Shown in pieces: positions 1 through 6,907 of a DNA stretch of 9,490 bases. The stretch is from Alphaproteobacteria bacterium (lineage in GTDB: Bacteria; Pseudomonadota; Alphaproteobacteria; Caulobacterales; Caulobacteraceae). The position numbers and the translations under genes are program-made. Every line of letters starts with the position of its first letter. The first letter of the stretch is position 1. The notes below the pieces were generated by a model. It ran no database searches, was not told the origin of the DNA, and saw only the letters and a list, made by a program, of their open reading frames with translations. Location: contig JAHINZ010000149.1 in the NCBI GenBank assembly GCA_018895795.1, forward strand, positions 1 to 9,490, written 5' to 3'.

Positions 1-548
1 ACCGAGAACCGCGCATAGGCCAGGGCGAAGACGTCATCATGGGTGTCGACATAGGTCGCCACGGTGCGGCGGGCGGCGCGGGCCACGGCGGCGCCGGCCG
101 AATCGTCCATCACCGTGAAACCGGGCGACACCCCGGCCTCCAGCGGGAAGCGCCGCAGCAGCTTTTCGCAGAAGGCGTGAATGGTCTGGATCTTCAGGCC
201 GCCGGGGGTTTCCAGGGCGCGGGCGAACAGGGCCCGAGCCTTGGACAGGTCGCCGGCGTCGAAGGTCGTCTCGGGCTCGCCGACCAGCTTGGCCAGTTCC
301 GTGCGCAGCGGGCCGTCGGCCGTCACCGACCAGCCGCCCAGCCGCTCGAACAGCCGCCGCTGCATCTCGGCGGCGGCGGCCTTGGTATAGGTCACGCACA
401 GGATCGCCTCGGGCGTCGACCCGGCCAGCAGCAGCCGCGCCACCCGGTCGATCAGGGTCTTGGTCTTGCCCGAGCCGGCATTGGCGGTGACGAAGGCGGA
501 GATGGCGGGGTCGGCGGCGACGCGTTGGGGGTCGGGGGCGTGGGTCAT
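1..548 (-). CDS. addA: AddA, ATP-dependent helicase/nuclease subunit A (N-terminal part, cut by window edge)
   Basis: This is the N-terminal 182 residues of the UvrD-like helicase and nuclease subunit of AddAB, which resects double-strand DNA ends and prepares them for RecA in recombination repair. The Walker A motif ANAGSGKT is at residues 22-29. Helicase motif Ia, TYTKAAAAEM, is at 53-62, and TIHAFC, typical of the AddA/UvrD group, is at 122-127. The frame stays open to base 1, so the remaining helicase motifs and the C-terminal nuclease lie outside the window. The ATG at 548 was chosen because GGAGGAG (556..562) sits 7 bases upstream and the sequence MTHAPDPQRVAADP leads directly into the helicase core. 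It follows addB on the same strand after a 136-base gap holding a REP-like inverted repeat. The family call is certain from motifs and from the adjacent addB. Confidence 0.95.
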   Translation of the reverse strand, partial: MTHAPDPQRVAADPAISAFVTANAGSGKTKTLIDRVARLLLAGSTPEAILCVTYTKAAAAEMQRRLFERLGGWSVTADGPLRTELAKLVGEPETTFDAGDLSKARALFARALETPGGLKIQTIHAFCEKLLRRFPLEAGVSPGFTVMDDSAGAAVARAARRTVATYVDTHDDVFALAYARFS

Positions 549-553
549 GACGA

Positions 554-669
554 AGCTCCTCCCCCTCTGGGGGAGGTGTCGCCGAAGGCGACGGAGGGGG
601 CTGGCTGGAGGTTGGCCGCGCTGGCCCCCTCCGACCCTCTGGGCCACCTCCCCCACAGGGGGAGGAGCT
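554..669. repeat. REP-like inverted repeat pair, addB-addA gap
   Basis: Two copies of a unit of about 46 bases face each other. The outer arms, 554..578 and 645..669, are 25 bases long and complementary except for one base in the central loop. The inner arms CGGAGGGGGC (592..601) and GCCCCCTCCG (624..633) are perfect complements. Each unit has three parts: a hairpin CCCCCTCTGGGGG (or its TGT-loop variant), a middle hairpin, and the GGAGGGGG tail. The middle hairpin of the left unit is GTCGCC-GAA-GGCGAC (578..592). That of the right unit, read on the minus strand, is GGCCC-AGA-GGGTC. The tails face inward here. The same unit occurs twice more at 7558..7664 with the tails outward. This is the layout of bacterial REP/BIME elements; I cannot name the family. 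No T-run follows, so it is not a standard terminator. Confidence 0.85.
556..562 (-). promoter_or_regulatory. addA ribosome binding site inside a REP-like repeat
   Basis: On the minus strand GGAGGAG lies 7 bases before the addA ATG (548), an excellent Shine-Dalgarno match. The same bases are part of the left 25-base arm (554..578) of the inverted repeat between addB and addA. In a transcript from addB they could pair with the other arm (645..669). The site is seen directly; any control by folding is inference. Confidence 0.75.
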
Positions 670-684
670 GAGTTTGCAGCGCCC

Positions 685-3663
685 TCACTCCGAACCCTCC
701 CCATCATCGCCGCTGGTCGACCATTCGAACACCCGCGCCAAATGGGCGTAGTCGCCGGGGTGTTCCTTGACGAACTGCGGGGCGGTGCGCGAGCGGTAGG
801 GCTGCGCCGGGTCGTCATAGCGGCGGATCAGGGCGCGCAGGCCGTCCAGGGCCTCGATCGCGGCCTGCTCGCTGTCGGCGGCGGCGACCCGCACCTCCTC
901 CAGTCCCGCGGGCTTGCGACCGGTGATGCGGACATAGGTCAGGTCGCCGGGCTTGCGGCCTTGCAGATCCGGGAAGCCGCCGTTCAGCAGGATGGCCGCC
1001 GTCAGGGTCAGTTGCGGCGAGAAGCCGGTCTCGACCTGTTTCTTGGAGGGCGCGGCGCCGGTCTTGTAGTCGAGAATGTGGGCCAGGCCGTCGCGCGTGG
1101 GCTCGATGCGGTCGGCCTTGGCGGTCAGGGTGAAGGGGCGGCCGTCGATGTCGAAGGTCAGGCGCCCCTCGGCCTCGACGACGATGCTTTGCGCCTTGGC
1201 GCGGCGGCCGCGTTCCCAGTCGGCCACCCAGGCGGCGGCCTCCCTGGCCAAAGCCCGTTCGCGGGCCAGGGCGGTGGGCGGCATACCCGCCGCGACCAGC
1301 TCGCCCATATAGAGCCCTTCGAAGATCGCCGCCGCGTCGGCGGGGACCGGTCCCGGATGCTGCTCGACGAAGGTCTCGAAGGCGGCGTGGATGGCGGTGC
1401 CGCGGGCTCTGGCCTCGACCGGCTCGTCAGGCCGCTCCAGCGGATAGAGCCGCAGGATGTCGCGGGCCCAGACGGCGTAGGGGTCGCGGGTCAGGGCCTC
1501 GACCCGGGTCACGGCCATGCGGCGCGGACGGTCGGCGACCGGCGGGGTCGGGGCCGGGCGGGCATAGGGGGCATAGGCGCCGGGCGCGTCCAGGGCGCGG
1601 GCCCAGTCCAGGGCGTCGTCGCGGTGCGGGAGTTTCAGGCCCGCGCCGCCGGCCAGGGTCTTCAGCCGCCACAGCCAGCGGGATTCGACGGCGGGGGCGC
1701 CGCCGCGCCGCTCGCAATGGACCAGGATGACGTCCGGGGCGCTGGCGGCCTGGGCGAAGTCGTGGGCGGTCAGGCCGACCCGGCGCTCCGGCGGCGGCAG
1801 GCCCAGCTTCTCGCGCATCGGCCGCGACAGGAACGGATCGATCGGCGCGCCCTGCGGCCAGATCCCTTCCTCCAGCCCGGCCAACACCAGCCGGTCGGCG
1901 CGGACCAGTCGGGCCTCGATGGCCCCCAGGATCCGCAGGCGCGGATGGGTGGCGCCGCCGACTCGCAAGGTCTCCTCATTGACCAGCCGGTTGAGGATGT
2001 CGGCGAAGGCCTGGGGCTTCTCATCGGGCAGGACGACGCCGTCCTCGATCAGGGCCGAGAGCAGGGACCCCAGACATTCGCCGGCCTGGCCGATCCACAG
2101 GCGATCCGGACCGGTCAGGGCCTCCAGCGCCTCGGTCAGGGCCAGGGCGGCCTTGGCGGGCGGGGCGAGTGCGTCGACATAGGGTGAGGCGGCATGGGCG
2201 ATGGCGGACAGTAGGCGTTGGGCCAGGGCCTGGGCGCCGGGATGTTCCTCCAGCTTGGCGAGCAGCGCCTGGGCGGAACGCGGCGAGGGGCCGCGCAGGC
2301 CCTTCAGTTCCAGGATCGTCGCGGCGTCCAGGTCGTCATCCGGCCGCACCAGAGGATGCTTGGCCAGGGCCAGCAGGCGCACCGGGTCCAGCGGATCGAC
2401 CACCAGGCCGGCCAGATGCTGGGCCAGGATCGCGGCCGGGCTGGCGGCCAGGGGCGCGCCGGCCGAGCTGTCGGGGATCACCCCCCAGCGCAGCAGGCGG
2501 GCATTGACCCGGCGGGCCAGGGTCTGGTCGGGGGTGACCAGGGCGGCGGTCCGACCCGGAGTCTCCAGGGCTTCGCGCAGCAGCAGGGCGCAGGCGCTGG
2601 CGGCTTCCTCCTCGGTGCGGGCCGAGATCAGCGACAGGCCCTTCAAGCCCTCGGCGACGGGGTCGAGATCCGGCGCCTCGGCGCGCAGGCTGTCGATCTG
2701 GGCCAGCCAGTCGGCGGTGGCCTCGGCCGGGCGCAGGGCTTCGTTGACGATCCGACGCCGCCAGCGGCCCCGGCTGTCGGCTTCGGCGAACCACGGACGG
2801 ACATCGGCGCGGGTGATGCCGGCGCGGTCCAGCAGGCGGCGCATGGCCCCTTGCGGGTGTTGCTCGCCGACCTTGTCCCAGGCGCTTTCCGCGAGATCCT
2901 CGTCCAGCCCGGGCAGCACGACCGCGCCCAGCGGGGCGGCGGCGACCACGCGCAGCAGGTCGGCGGTGGCCGGGGCGGTGCCGGTCGAGCCGGCGGCGAC
3001 CAGCACCTCGCTCGGCGGATGCTCGGTCCAGCGTTTGGCCAGGGCCCGCAGCAACAGCACCCGGCGGTCGGCGACGTCGATCAGGCCCAGGGCGGTCAGG
3101 CGTTTGGGCCAGGCGGCCAACACCGCCTTGAGAAATCTTGCCGAGACCTGCCAGTGCTGGGCCAGATCGCCGTCGGCCAGGCCGTCCAGCTTGCCGTCGG
3201 TCTGGATCTCCTCGATGCGGCAGCTGTCGAGAAAATCCGACAGCGCCTTGGCCATCTCCAGCGCCTGGGCGGCGCCGGGGGTGAAGGTCAGGAGGCCCGC
3301 ATGGTCGACCACGATCCGGGCCAGCTCGAATCGGCGGCGACGCGAACTGATGGCCGGCGGCAGGTCGAGCGCCAGGTCGCCGGGCTCGAACGGCGGCTCG
3401 CCTTCGTCCAGGTCGCCCAGCGGCCGGATCTGCGGCAGCAGCAGGGCCTTGCCGTCGCTGGCGGCCAGCAGGGCGTCGGCCACGGCGCGGGCCCCGCGCC
3501 GGGTCGGGGTCAGCAGGGTGGCGCGCGGCAGGGCCTCGGGACCCATGTGCGACAGCGCCGCCAGAAAGCCCCGGGCCAGGTCGTCGACGAACGGACGATG
3601 GGCCGGGATCGAAAACCAGCGCGGCCCGTCGCGTCCAAAAGGATTGGGGCCGCCGAAGGTCAT
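685..3663 (-). CDS. addB: AddB, double-strand break repair subunit, alphaproteobacterial type
   Basis: This is a 992-residue partner of AddA in the AddAB helicase-nuclease complex, acting on DNA ends in the cytoplasm. The N-terminus has a degenerate helicase fold (LLTPTRRGARAV at about 50-61) and no Walker A motif, so it probably does not drive unwinding. The AddB block LEEGIWPQ, followed by DPFLSRPMREKLGL, starts near residue 596. The C-terminal PD-(D/E)XK nuclease shows GTAIH at 755-759, ADRIE with Asp851, DYKTG at 865-869 and a QLTL motif at 884. The C-terminal 238 residues contain no cysteine, so the Fe-S cluster of Bacillus-type AddB is absent. The ATG at 3663 overlaps the murU stop by 4 bases (ATGA). 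The frame is open further upstream to 4413, but that extension would run through murU and into amgK, and the family sequence begins at MTFGGPNPFG. Length fits the alphaproteobacterial family. Confidence 0.96.
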   Translation of the reverse strand: MTFGGPNPFGRDGPRWFSIPAHRPFVDDLARGFLAALSHMGPEALPRATLLTPTRRGARAVADALLAASDGKALLLPQIRPLGDLDEGEPPFEPGDLALDLPPAISSRRRRFELARIVVDHAGLLTFTPGAAQALEMAKALSDFLDSCRIEEIQTDGKLDGLADGDLAQHWQVSARFLKAVLAAWPKRLTALGLIDVADRRVLLLRALAKRWTEHPPSEVLVAAGSTGTAPATADLLRVVAAAPLGAVVLPGLDEDLAESAWDKVGEQHPQGAMRRLLDRAGITRADVRPWFAEADSRGRWRRRIVNEALRPAEATADWLAQIDSLRAEAPDLDPVAEGLKGLSLISARTEEEAASACALLLREALETPGRTAALVTPDQTLARRVNARLLRWGVIPDSSAGAPLAASPAAILAQHLAGLVVDPLDPVRLLALAKHPLVRPDDDLDAATILELKGLRGPSPRSAQALLAKLEEHPGAQALAQRLLSAIAHAASPYVDALAPPAKAALALTEALEALTGPDRLWIGQAGECLGSLLSALIEDGVVLPDEKPQAFADILNRLVNEETLRVGGATHPRLRILGAIEARLVRADRLVLAGLEEGIWPQGAPIDPFLSRPMREKLGLPPPERRVGLTAHDFAQAASAPDVILVHCERRGGAPAVESRWLWRLKTLAGGAGLKLPHRDDALDWARALDAPGAYAPYARPAPTPPVADRPRRMAVTRVEALTRDPYAVWARDILRLYPLERPDEPVEARARGTAIHAAFETFVEQHPGPVPADAAAIFEGLYMGELVAAGMPPTALARERALAREAAAWVADWERGRRAKAQSIVVEAEGRLTFDIDGRPFTLTAKADRIEPTRDGLAHILDYKTGAAPSKKQVETGFSPQLTLTAAILLNGGFPDLQGRKPGDLTYVRITGRKPAGLEEVRVAAADSEQAAIEALDGLRALIRRYDDPAQPYRSRTAPQFVKEHPGDYAHLARVFEWSTSGDDGEGSE

Positions 3664-4391
3664 GTCAGTTTCGCCTCGGCCAGGTCGCGGGCGCCGGGAT
3701 CGCCGACATGCATCCACAGGCCTTCGGGCGCGACCCCGTGAACGCGGTGGTCGGCGGCCAGGCCCTTCCAGATCGGCAGCAGCGAGAACGGTCCCTCGGG
3801 TCCTTGCGCCGTAACGCTCGGCTTGCAGATATGGACGCCGACATAGACCAGCGGAGCGGTCTCGCCGGGGTTCTTGAACCGCACGACCCCACCCTTGGGC
3901 CCGCCCTGGAGGAACACATCGCCGCTGTCGTGGAAGCCCAGAGATCCGGCGGTCGGGGCCAGCATCAGGCAGACGTCCATCGCGTCGGCATCCCAGGCCG
4001 CCGCGACGGCGTCCAGGGCCGGGGCGCCGGTTTCGATCCAGACCGAGTCGATATTGGCCACCCAGACCGGACCTTCGCCCAGCAGGGGCAGGGCGTGCTT
4101 GATCCCGCCGCCGGTCTCCAGGGCCTGGGGGCGCTCGTCCGAGATGACGATGCGCGGGCCCAGCCCCTTGGCCTGGCGGGCGAGCAGATGCGCTTCCAGC
4201 CGATCGGCGAAGGCGTGGACATTGACCACGGCGGTCTCGACCCCGACCTCGACCAGGCGATCGAGCATGTGGTCGATCAAGGCGCGGCCGCCGACCTCGA
4301 CCAGGGCCTTGGGCCGATCGTCGGTCAGCGGGCGCATGCGGGTGCCCAGGCCGGCGGCCAGGACCATGGCGGTCTTGGGGGCGGCGATCAT
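3660..4391 (-). CDS. murU: MurU-like sugar-1-phosphate nucleotidyltransferase (MurNAc-1-P uridylyltransferase)
   Basis: This 243-residue GT-A-fold nucleotidyltransferase probably joins UTP and MurNAc alpha-1-phosphate to make UDP-MurNAc in the cytoplasm. That is the last step of the peptidoglycan recycling route known from Pseudomonas, which bypasses MurA and so fosfomycin. The nucleotide-binding signature AAGLGTRMRPLT is at residues 12-23 and PKALVEVGG at 27-35 supplies the conserved lysine (K28). ETGGGIKHALPLLG is at 92-105, and the metal-binding aspartate is D115 in VANIDSVW. The ATG at 4391 overlaps the amgK stop by 4 bases (ATGA), which supports this start. Met9 is an alternative closer to the usual family N-terminus. 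The specific substrate is inferred mainly from amgK immediately upstream; on sequence alone a general mannose-1-P or glucose-1-P nucleotidyltransferase is possible. Confidence 0.88.
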   Translation of the reverse strand: MIAAPKTAMVLAAGLGTRMRPLTDDRPKALVEVGGRALIDHMLDRLVEVGVETAVVNVHAFADRLEAHLLARQAKGLGPRIVISDERPQALETGGGIKHALPLLGEGPVWVANIDSVWIETGAPALDAVAAAWDADAMDVCLMLAPTAGSLGFHDSGDVFLQGGPKGGVVRFKNPGETAPLVYVGVHICKPSVTAQGPEGPFSLLPIWKGLAADHRVHGVAPEGLWMHVGDPGARDLAEAKLT

Positions 4392-5482
4392 CGGCGAGCC
4401 TCGGAAGGCACATGGGTGTCGAACCAGGTCTTCAGGCCGGCCATGGCCGGATCGCGCAGATTGCGTTCGAGATAGCGCCAGGTGCGCGGCATGAAGGCCT
4501 CGTATTGCGGCCGGCCCAGCAAGGCCTGGCGGGCGAAGACCCGGCCCAGGATCCGCGCGGCGTTCGACGCGGCCAGGGCGCGATAATCGGCGAGGAAGGC
4601 TTCACGATCCAGGTCCGGCCGGGCGGCCAGATAGCGCTCGAGCATGGCCGTTTCCGTCTCCGCCGACACGTCGCGGCGGGCGTCCTGCAGCAGGTGGGTC
4701 AGGTCCCAGGCCGGGTGAGCGCGCAGGGCGTCCTGGAAGTCCAGCAGTCCGACCCTGGCGGCGCCGTCGCGCTGGGGCAGCCAGACCAGGTTCTGGGCGT
4801 GATAGTCGCGGTGGGTGAAGACAGTCGCCCCGGCCTCGCCGCGCACCCAGACCGGCGCCCACAGCGCGTCCCAGTCGGCGATGGCGTCGGCGCTGAAGGC
4901 CGGCAGCCCGGCAAACTTCGGCCACCATTCCAGGAAGGTGTCGGTGGCGATCTTCAGGGCCAGGGTGTCATAGGTCAGTAGCGGCCAGGTGACGCCGCCC
5001 GGCGCCGTCAGAACGTCCGGCGGCGTCTCGGCGTGCAGGGCGATCTGGACATCCACGGCCGCCTCGTACAGTGGGCGTTCGTCCTGGCCTTCGGCGATCA
5101 GGGTGGCGTAGAGCCCGTCGCCCAGGTCTTCCAGGATCGCCAGCCCGGCCTCGATGTCATGGGCCAGGATGACCGGCGCCGACAGGCCGCGCTCGCGCAG
5201 ATAGGCTGCCGTGGCCACGAAGGCGGCCACCGAACCGGCGGCCAGACGGGCGGCGGCGTTGTAGCCCAGAGCGATCCGTTCGGCGTCGCTGGCGCCGGGC
5301 GGGCAGACCACGCTTTCCAGGGCCGGCGGTTGGTCCATGAAGATGAAGCCGACGCCGTCCTCACGATGCAGGCGCTCGTAGCTGCGGGTCGAGGCGTCGC
5401 CGCCCAGGCCCTCGCGGCGGACGTCGCCATAGCCGTGGGCCGACAGGAACGCGGCCTTGGCCGTCTCGCGCTCAGAACTCAA
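4388..5482 (-). CDS. amgK: AmgK-like anomeric MurNAc/GlcNAc kinase (APH fold)
   Basis: This is an aminoglycoside-phosphotransferase-fold kinase of 364 residues. In the pathway known from Pseudomonas, AmgK phosphorylates recovered MurNAc (and GlcNAc) at the anomeric carbon and hands MurNAc-1-P to MurU, encoded next. Counting from the TTG at 5482, the nucleotide-loop motif GGDASTRSY is at 27-35, the catalytic loop HRDYHAQN at 224-231, and the metal-binding DFQ at 248-250. I chose this TTG because AAGGA (5490..5494) lies 7 bases before it, and it leaves an 11-base overlap with tsaE. A GTG at 5503 would add seven residues but has no ribosome binding site. Its stop overlaps murU by 4 bases. Despite the APH fold, drug resistance is not suggested: tsaE-amgK-murU is a chromosomal housekeeping arrangement. 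Family call strong; substrate inferred from the murU neighbour. Confidence 0.9.
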   Translation of the reverse strand: MSSERETAKAAFLSAHGYGDVRREGLGGDASTRSYERLHREDGVGFIFMDQPPALESVVCPPGASDAERIALGYNAAARLAAGSVAAFVATAAYLRERGLSAPVILAHDIEAGLAILEDLGDGLYATLIAEGQDERPLYEAAVDVQIALHAETPPDVLTAPGGVTWPLLTYDTLALKIATDTFLEWWPKFAGLPAFSADAIADWDALWAPVWVRGEAGATVFTHRDYHAQNLVWLPQRDGAARVGLLDFQDALRAHPAWDLTHLLQDARRDVSAETETAMLERYLAARPDLDREAFLADYRALAASNAARILGRVFARQALLGRPQYEAFMPRTWRYLERNLRDPAMAGLKTWFDTHVPSEARR

Positions 5483-5948
5483 GGGGACGTCCTTCAAACT
5501 CACCGTGTGGGATGACCGTGACGCGTCGCGCGTCGCCGTCGAGGGCGATGTCTATATCGAGCCGATTCGGCGGCAAACGCCCCTGAAGCCTTTGCGGCCA
5601 TTCTATCAGGGCGACGCCGCCGTCCAGGGCCTCGTCCAGGCCGATCTCATAGGCCTCGTCCGGATCGGTCAGGCGGTAGAGATCGAAGTGGGCCAGGGGA
5701 AAAGCGGCGGTGTCGTAGAACTGCACCAGGGTGAAGGTCGGGCTGGGCACCTCCTCGTCCGGGGTGGTCAGGGCGCGGATCAGCGCCCGGGCCAGGGTCG
5801 ACTTGCCGGCCCCCAGGGGCCCGGTCAGGCAGACGGCGTCGCCGGGGCGCAGGACCAGCGCCAGGGCGCGGCCCAGGGCCTGGGTGGCGGCCTCGTCGGC
5901 CAGGAAGACGGGGGCCGGGTCGCGCGGGGCGAGGCGGGTGGGGCTCAA
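5472..5948 (-). CDS. tsaE: TsaE, ATPase of tRNA t6A37 (threonylcarbamoyladenosine) synthesis
   Basis: This is a 158-residue P-loop ATPase that works with TsaB and TsaD to place the threonylcarbamoyl group on A37 of ANN-decoding tRNAs in the cytoplasm. Walker A is GPLGAGKST at residues 43-51. The family blocks SPTFTLVQFYDT (69-80), HFDLYRL (87-93), EAYEIGLDEAL (98-108) and IEWPQRL (115-121) all follow at normal spacing, and length is typical. No ATG exists between the end of the preceding gene and the P-loop. The TTG at 5948 overlaps the acyltransferase TGA as TTGA, so translational coupling is the likely way it is started. The 3' end overlaps the amgK start. Identification is secure; the exact start is less so. 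Confidence 0.95.
   Translation of the reverse strand: MSPTRLAPRDPAPVFLADEAATQALGRALALVLRPGDAVCLTGPLGAGKSTLARALIRALTTPDEEVPSPTFTLVQFYDTAAFPLAHFDLYRLTDPDEAYEIGLDEALDGGVALIEWPQRLQGRLPPNRLDIDIALDGDARRVTVIPHGEFEGRPLEF
5490..5494 (-). promoter_or_regulatory. Ribosome binding site deciding the amgK start
   Basis: AAGGA on the minus strand, followed by CGTCCCC and then TTG (5482..5480), gives a 7-base spacing. The upstream GTG candidate (5503) is preceded by CACGGTCATCCCACACG, which has no Shine-Dalgarno match. The site lies inside the 3' end of tsaE, which fits translational coupling. Confidence 0.55.
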
Positions 5949-6808
5949 GTCAGCGATCCGTCGGGCTGTTGGGGCAGGGTGCGCTCCACATAGCGTTTCA
6001 GGGCGAGCGTGGCTTCCCCTGTATCGGCCGCCAGGGCGGTGGGCGCGATCGGCGCGCCGACGATCAGCTCGAACTTCCGACCGGTCTTGTTGAGCAATTC
6101 GTGGAACAGTGTGATGTCGCGCAGCTCCTGAGAGCGCTTGTCGAACAGATGGAACAGGGTCGACCACGGGCCGGCCACATGGACCGGGACGATCGGCGCG
6201 TCATATTTGCGGGCGATCGACACGGCCGACGGGGCCCAGGGTGGGTCGGTCAGTCGGCCGTTCTCGTCCCGCACCGCCAGCCGGCCGGCCGGGAAGATCA
6301 TCAACGCCCGCCCGGCCTCCATCGCCGCGCGGGTCATCGCCAGGGTCAGGCGCAGGCGATCGCGGGTGCGCTTGGCCTCGACCCACTCGACCGGGATCAG
6401 GGCCTCGTCGAATCCCGGACACACCCGATGGGCGTCGGCATTGGCATAGAAGATCAGGTCGGGTCGAACCGGTTGCAGGGCGTCATGGACGGCCACCCCG
6501 TCGGCGATGCCGGTGGGATGGTTGGCGACGATGATCGCGCGGCCTGTCGTCGGCAGGTTTTCGAGTCCGCGAACCGAGACCTTCAGGTCCAGTCGCGCTG
6601 AAACGTGCTCCAGCGCCGCTCGCCCACCGCGCGTGGCGAGGGCGTCGGCCAGGCTTCGGGCCTTCTCATAACCCAGCAGGGCGTAGAGCGGTGGGCGCAG
6701 CAGGGGCCACAAGGCGGAGCCGGTCAGTCGCGGCGCGCGCTCGGCGATCAGCGTATCGACGATATGTCGGGGTCGGGGCGCCGGATGCGCCTCTGGAGCG
6801 TTGACCAT
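5945..6808 (-). CDS. PlsC/hemolysin-type glycerolipid acyltransferase-like protein
   Basis: This 287-residue protein has an acyltransferase core. Motif I is ANHPTGIADG at 95-104 (H97 and D103, an HX5D spacing), motif II is IFPAGRLA at 171-178 in place of the usual FPEG-R, and the PIVPVHVAGP strand is at 205-214. Enzymes of this superfamily transfer fatty acyl groups from acyl-ACP or acyl-CoA to glycerolipids or to ornithine lipids at the inner membrane. The NHP-x4-D-G pattern resembles the hemolysin/OlsB-like branch more than classic PlsC, so the substrate is unknown. There is no clear transmembrane helix. The ATG at 6808 was chosen because the frame continues upstream to 7024 only by running into the divergent gene, and MVNAPEAHPAPRPRHIVDTL leads smoothly into the conserved part. 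It appears to be the first gene of the minus-strand operon, ending in the TTGA overlap with tsaE. Confidence 0.85.
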   Translation of the reverse strand: MVNAPEAHPAPRPRHIVDTLIAERAPRLTGSALWPLLRPPLYALLGYEKARSLADALATRGGRAALEHVSARLDLKVSVRGLENLPTTGRAIIVANHPTGIADGVAVHDALQPVRPDLIFYANADAHRVCPGFDEALIPVEWVEAKRTRDRLRLTLAMTRAAMEAGRALMIFPAGRLAVRDENGRLTDPPWAPSAVSIARKYDAPIVPVHVAGPWSTLFHLFDKRSQELRDITLFHELLNKTGRKFELIVGAPIAPTALAADTGEATLALKRYVERTLPQQPDGSLT

Positions 6809-6907
6809 GGACGCGAGTTTAGGCGCCGCCGGGGTCGACGCCAGGAAAATTGACGACGACGCGCCAGGGTTGCGCTTAAGGTTCAATGATCGATGGGAGG
6901 GCTGAAC
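6809..6907. promoter_or_regulatory. Divergent intergenic region, expected promoters for both flanking transcription units
   Basis: This stretch separates the minus-strand operon (start 6808) from the plus-strand gene (start 6908) and should carry a promoter in each direction. On the plus strand TTGACG (6850..6855) matches a -35 element, but the best -10 candidate (TTAAGG near 6876) is too far away and poor. On the minus strand CCTAAACT (near 6820) loosely resembles the Caulobacter -10 consensus without a convincing -35. No operator palindrome, riboswitch or GANTC methylation site was seen here. Confidence 0.3.
6895..6900 (+). promoter_or_regulatory. Ribosome binding site favouring a TTG start at 6908
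   Basis: GGGAGG is followed 7 bases later by TTG (6908..6910), which starts the peptide MNKLMVGLIAV. The in-frame ATG at 6893 overlaps this site and has only a distant AAGG upstream, so the TTG is better supported. Confidence 0.55.

Noticed and set aside
460..3814. Long plus-strand open frames opposite addB (575, 537 and 507 residues)
   Set aside because: They are antisense shadows of a high-GC gene. Their translations are low-complexity runs of Gly, Ala, Arg and Ser with no family motif, while the minus strand carries a full AddB with all expected motifs.
3664..4413. N-terminal extension of addB through the open frame up to 4413
   Set aside because: It would overlap all of murU in another frame and gives Arg/Pro/Gly-rich nonsense. 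AddB family sequence starts at the ATG at 3663, which overlaps the murU stop as ATGA.
4388..5503. Aminoglycoside resistance gene
   Set aside because: The protein has the APH fold, but its place before murU and the GGDASTRSY and HRDYHAQN motifs fit the sugar kinase AmgK. No mobile or resistance context is present.
6850..6881. Sigma-70 promoter with TTGACG for the thioredoxin-like gene
   Set aside because: The -35 match is good, but the nearest -10-like sequence (TTAAGG) is about 20 bases away and matches poorly, so it is kept only as a note on the intergenic region.
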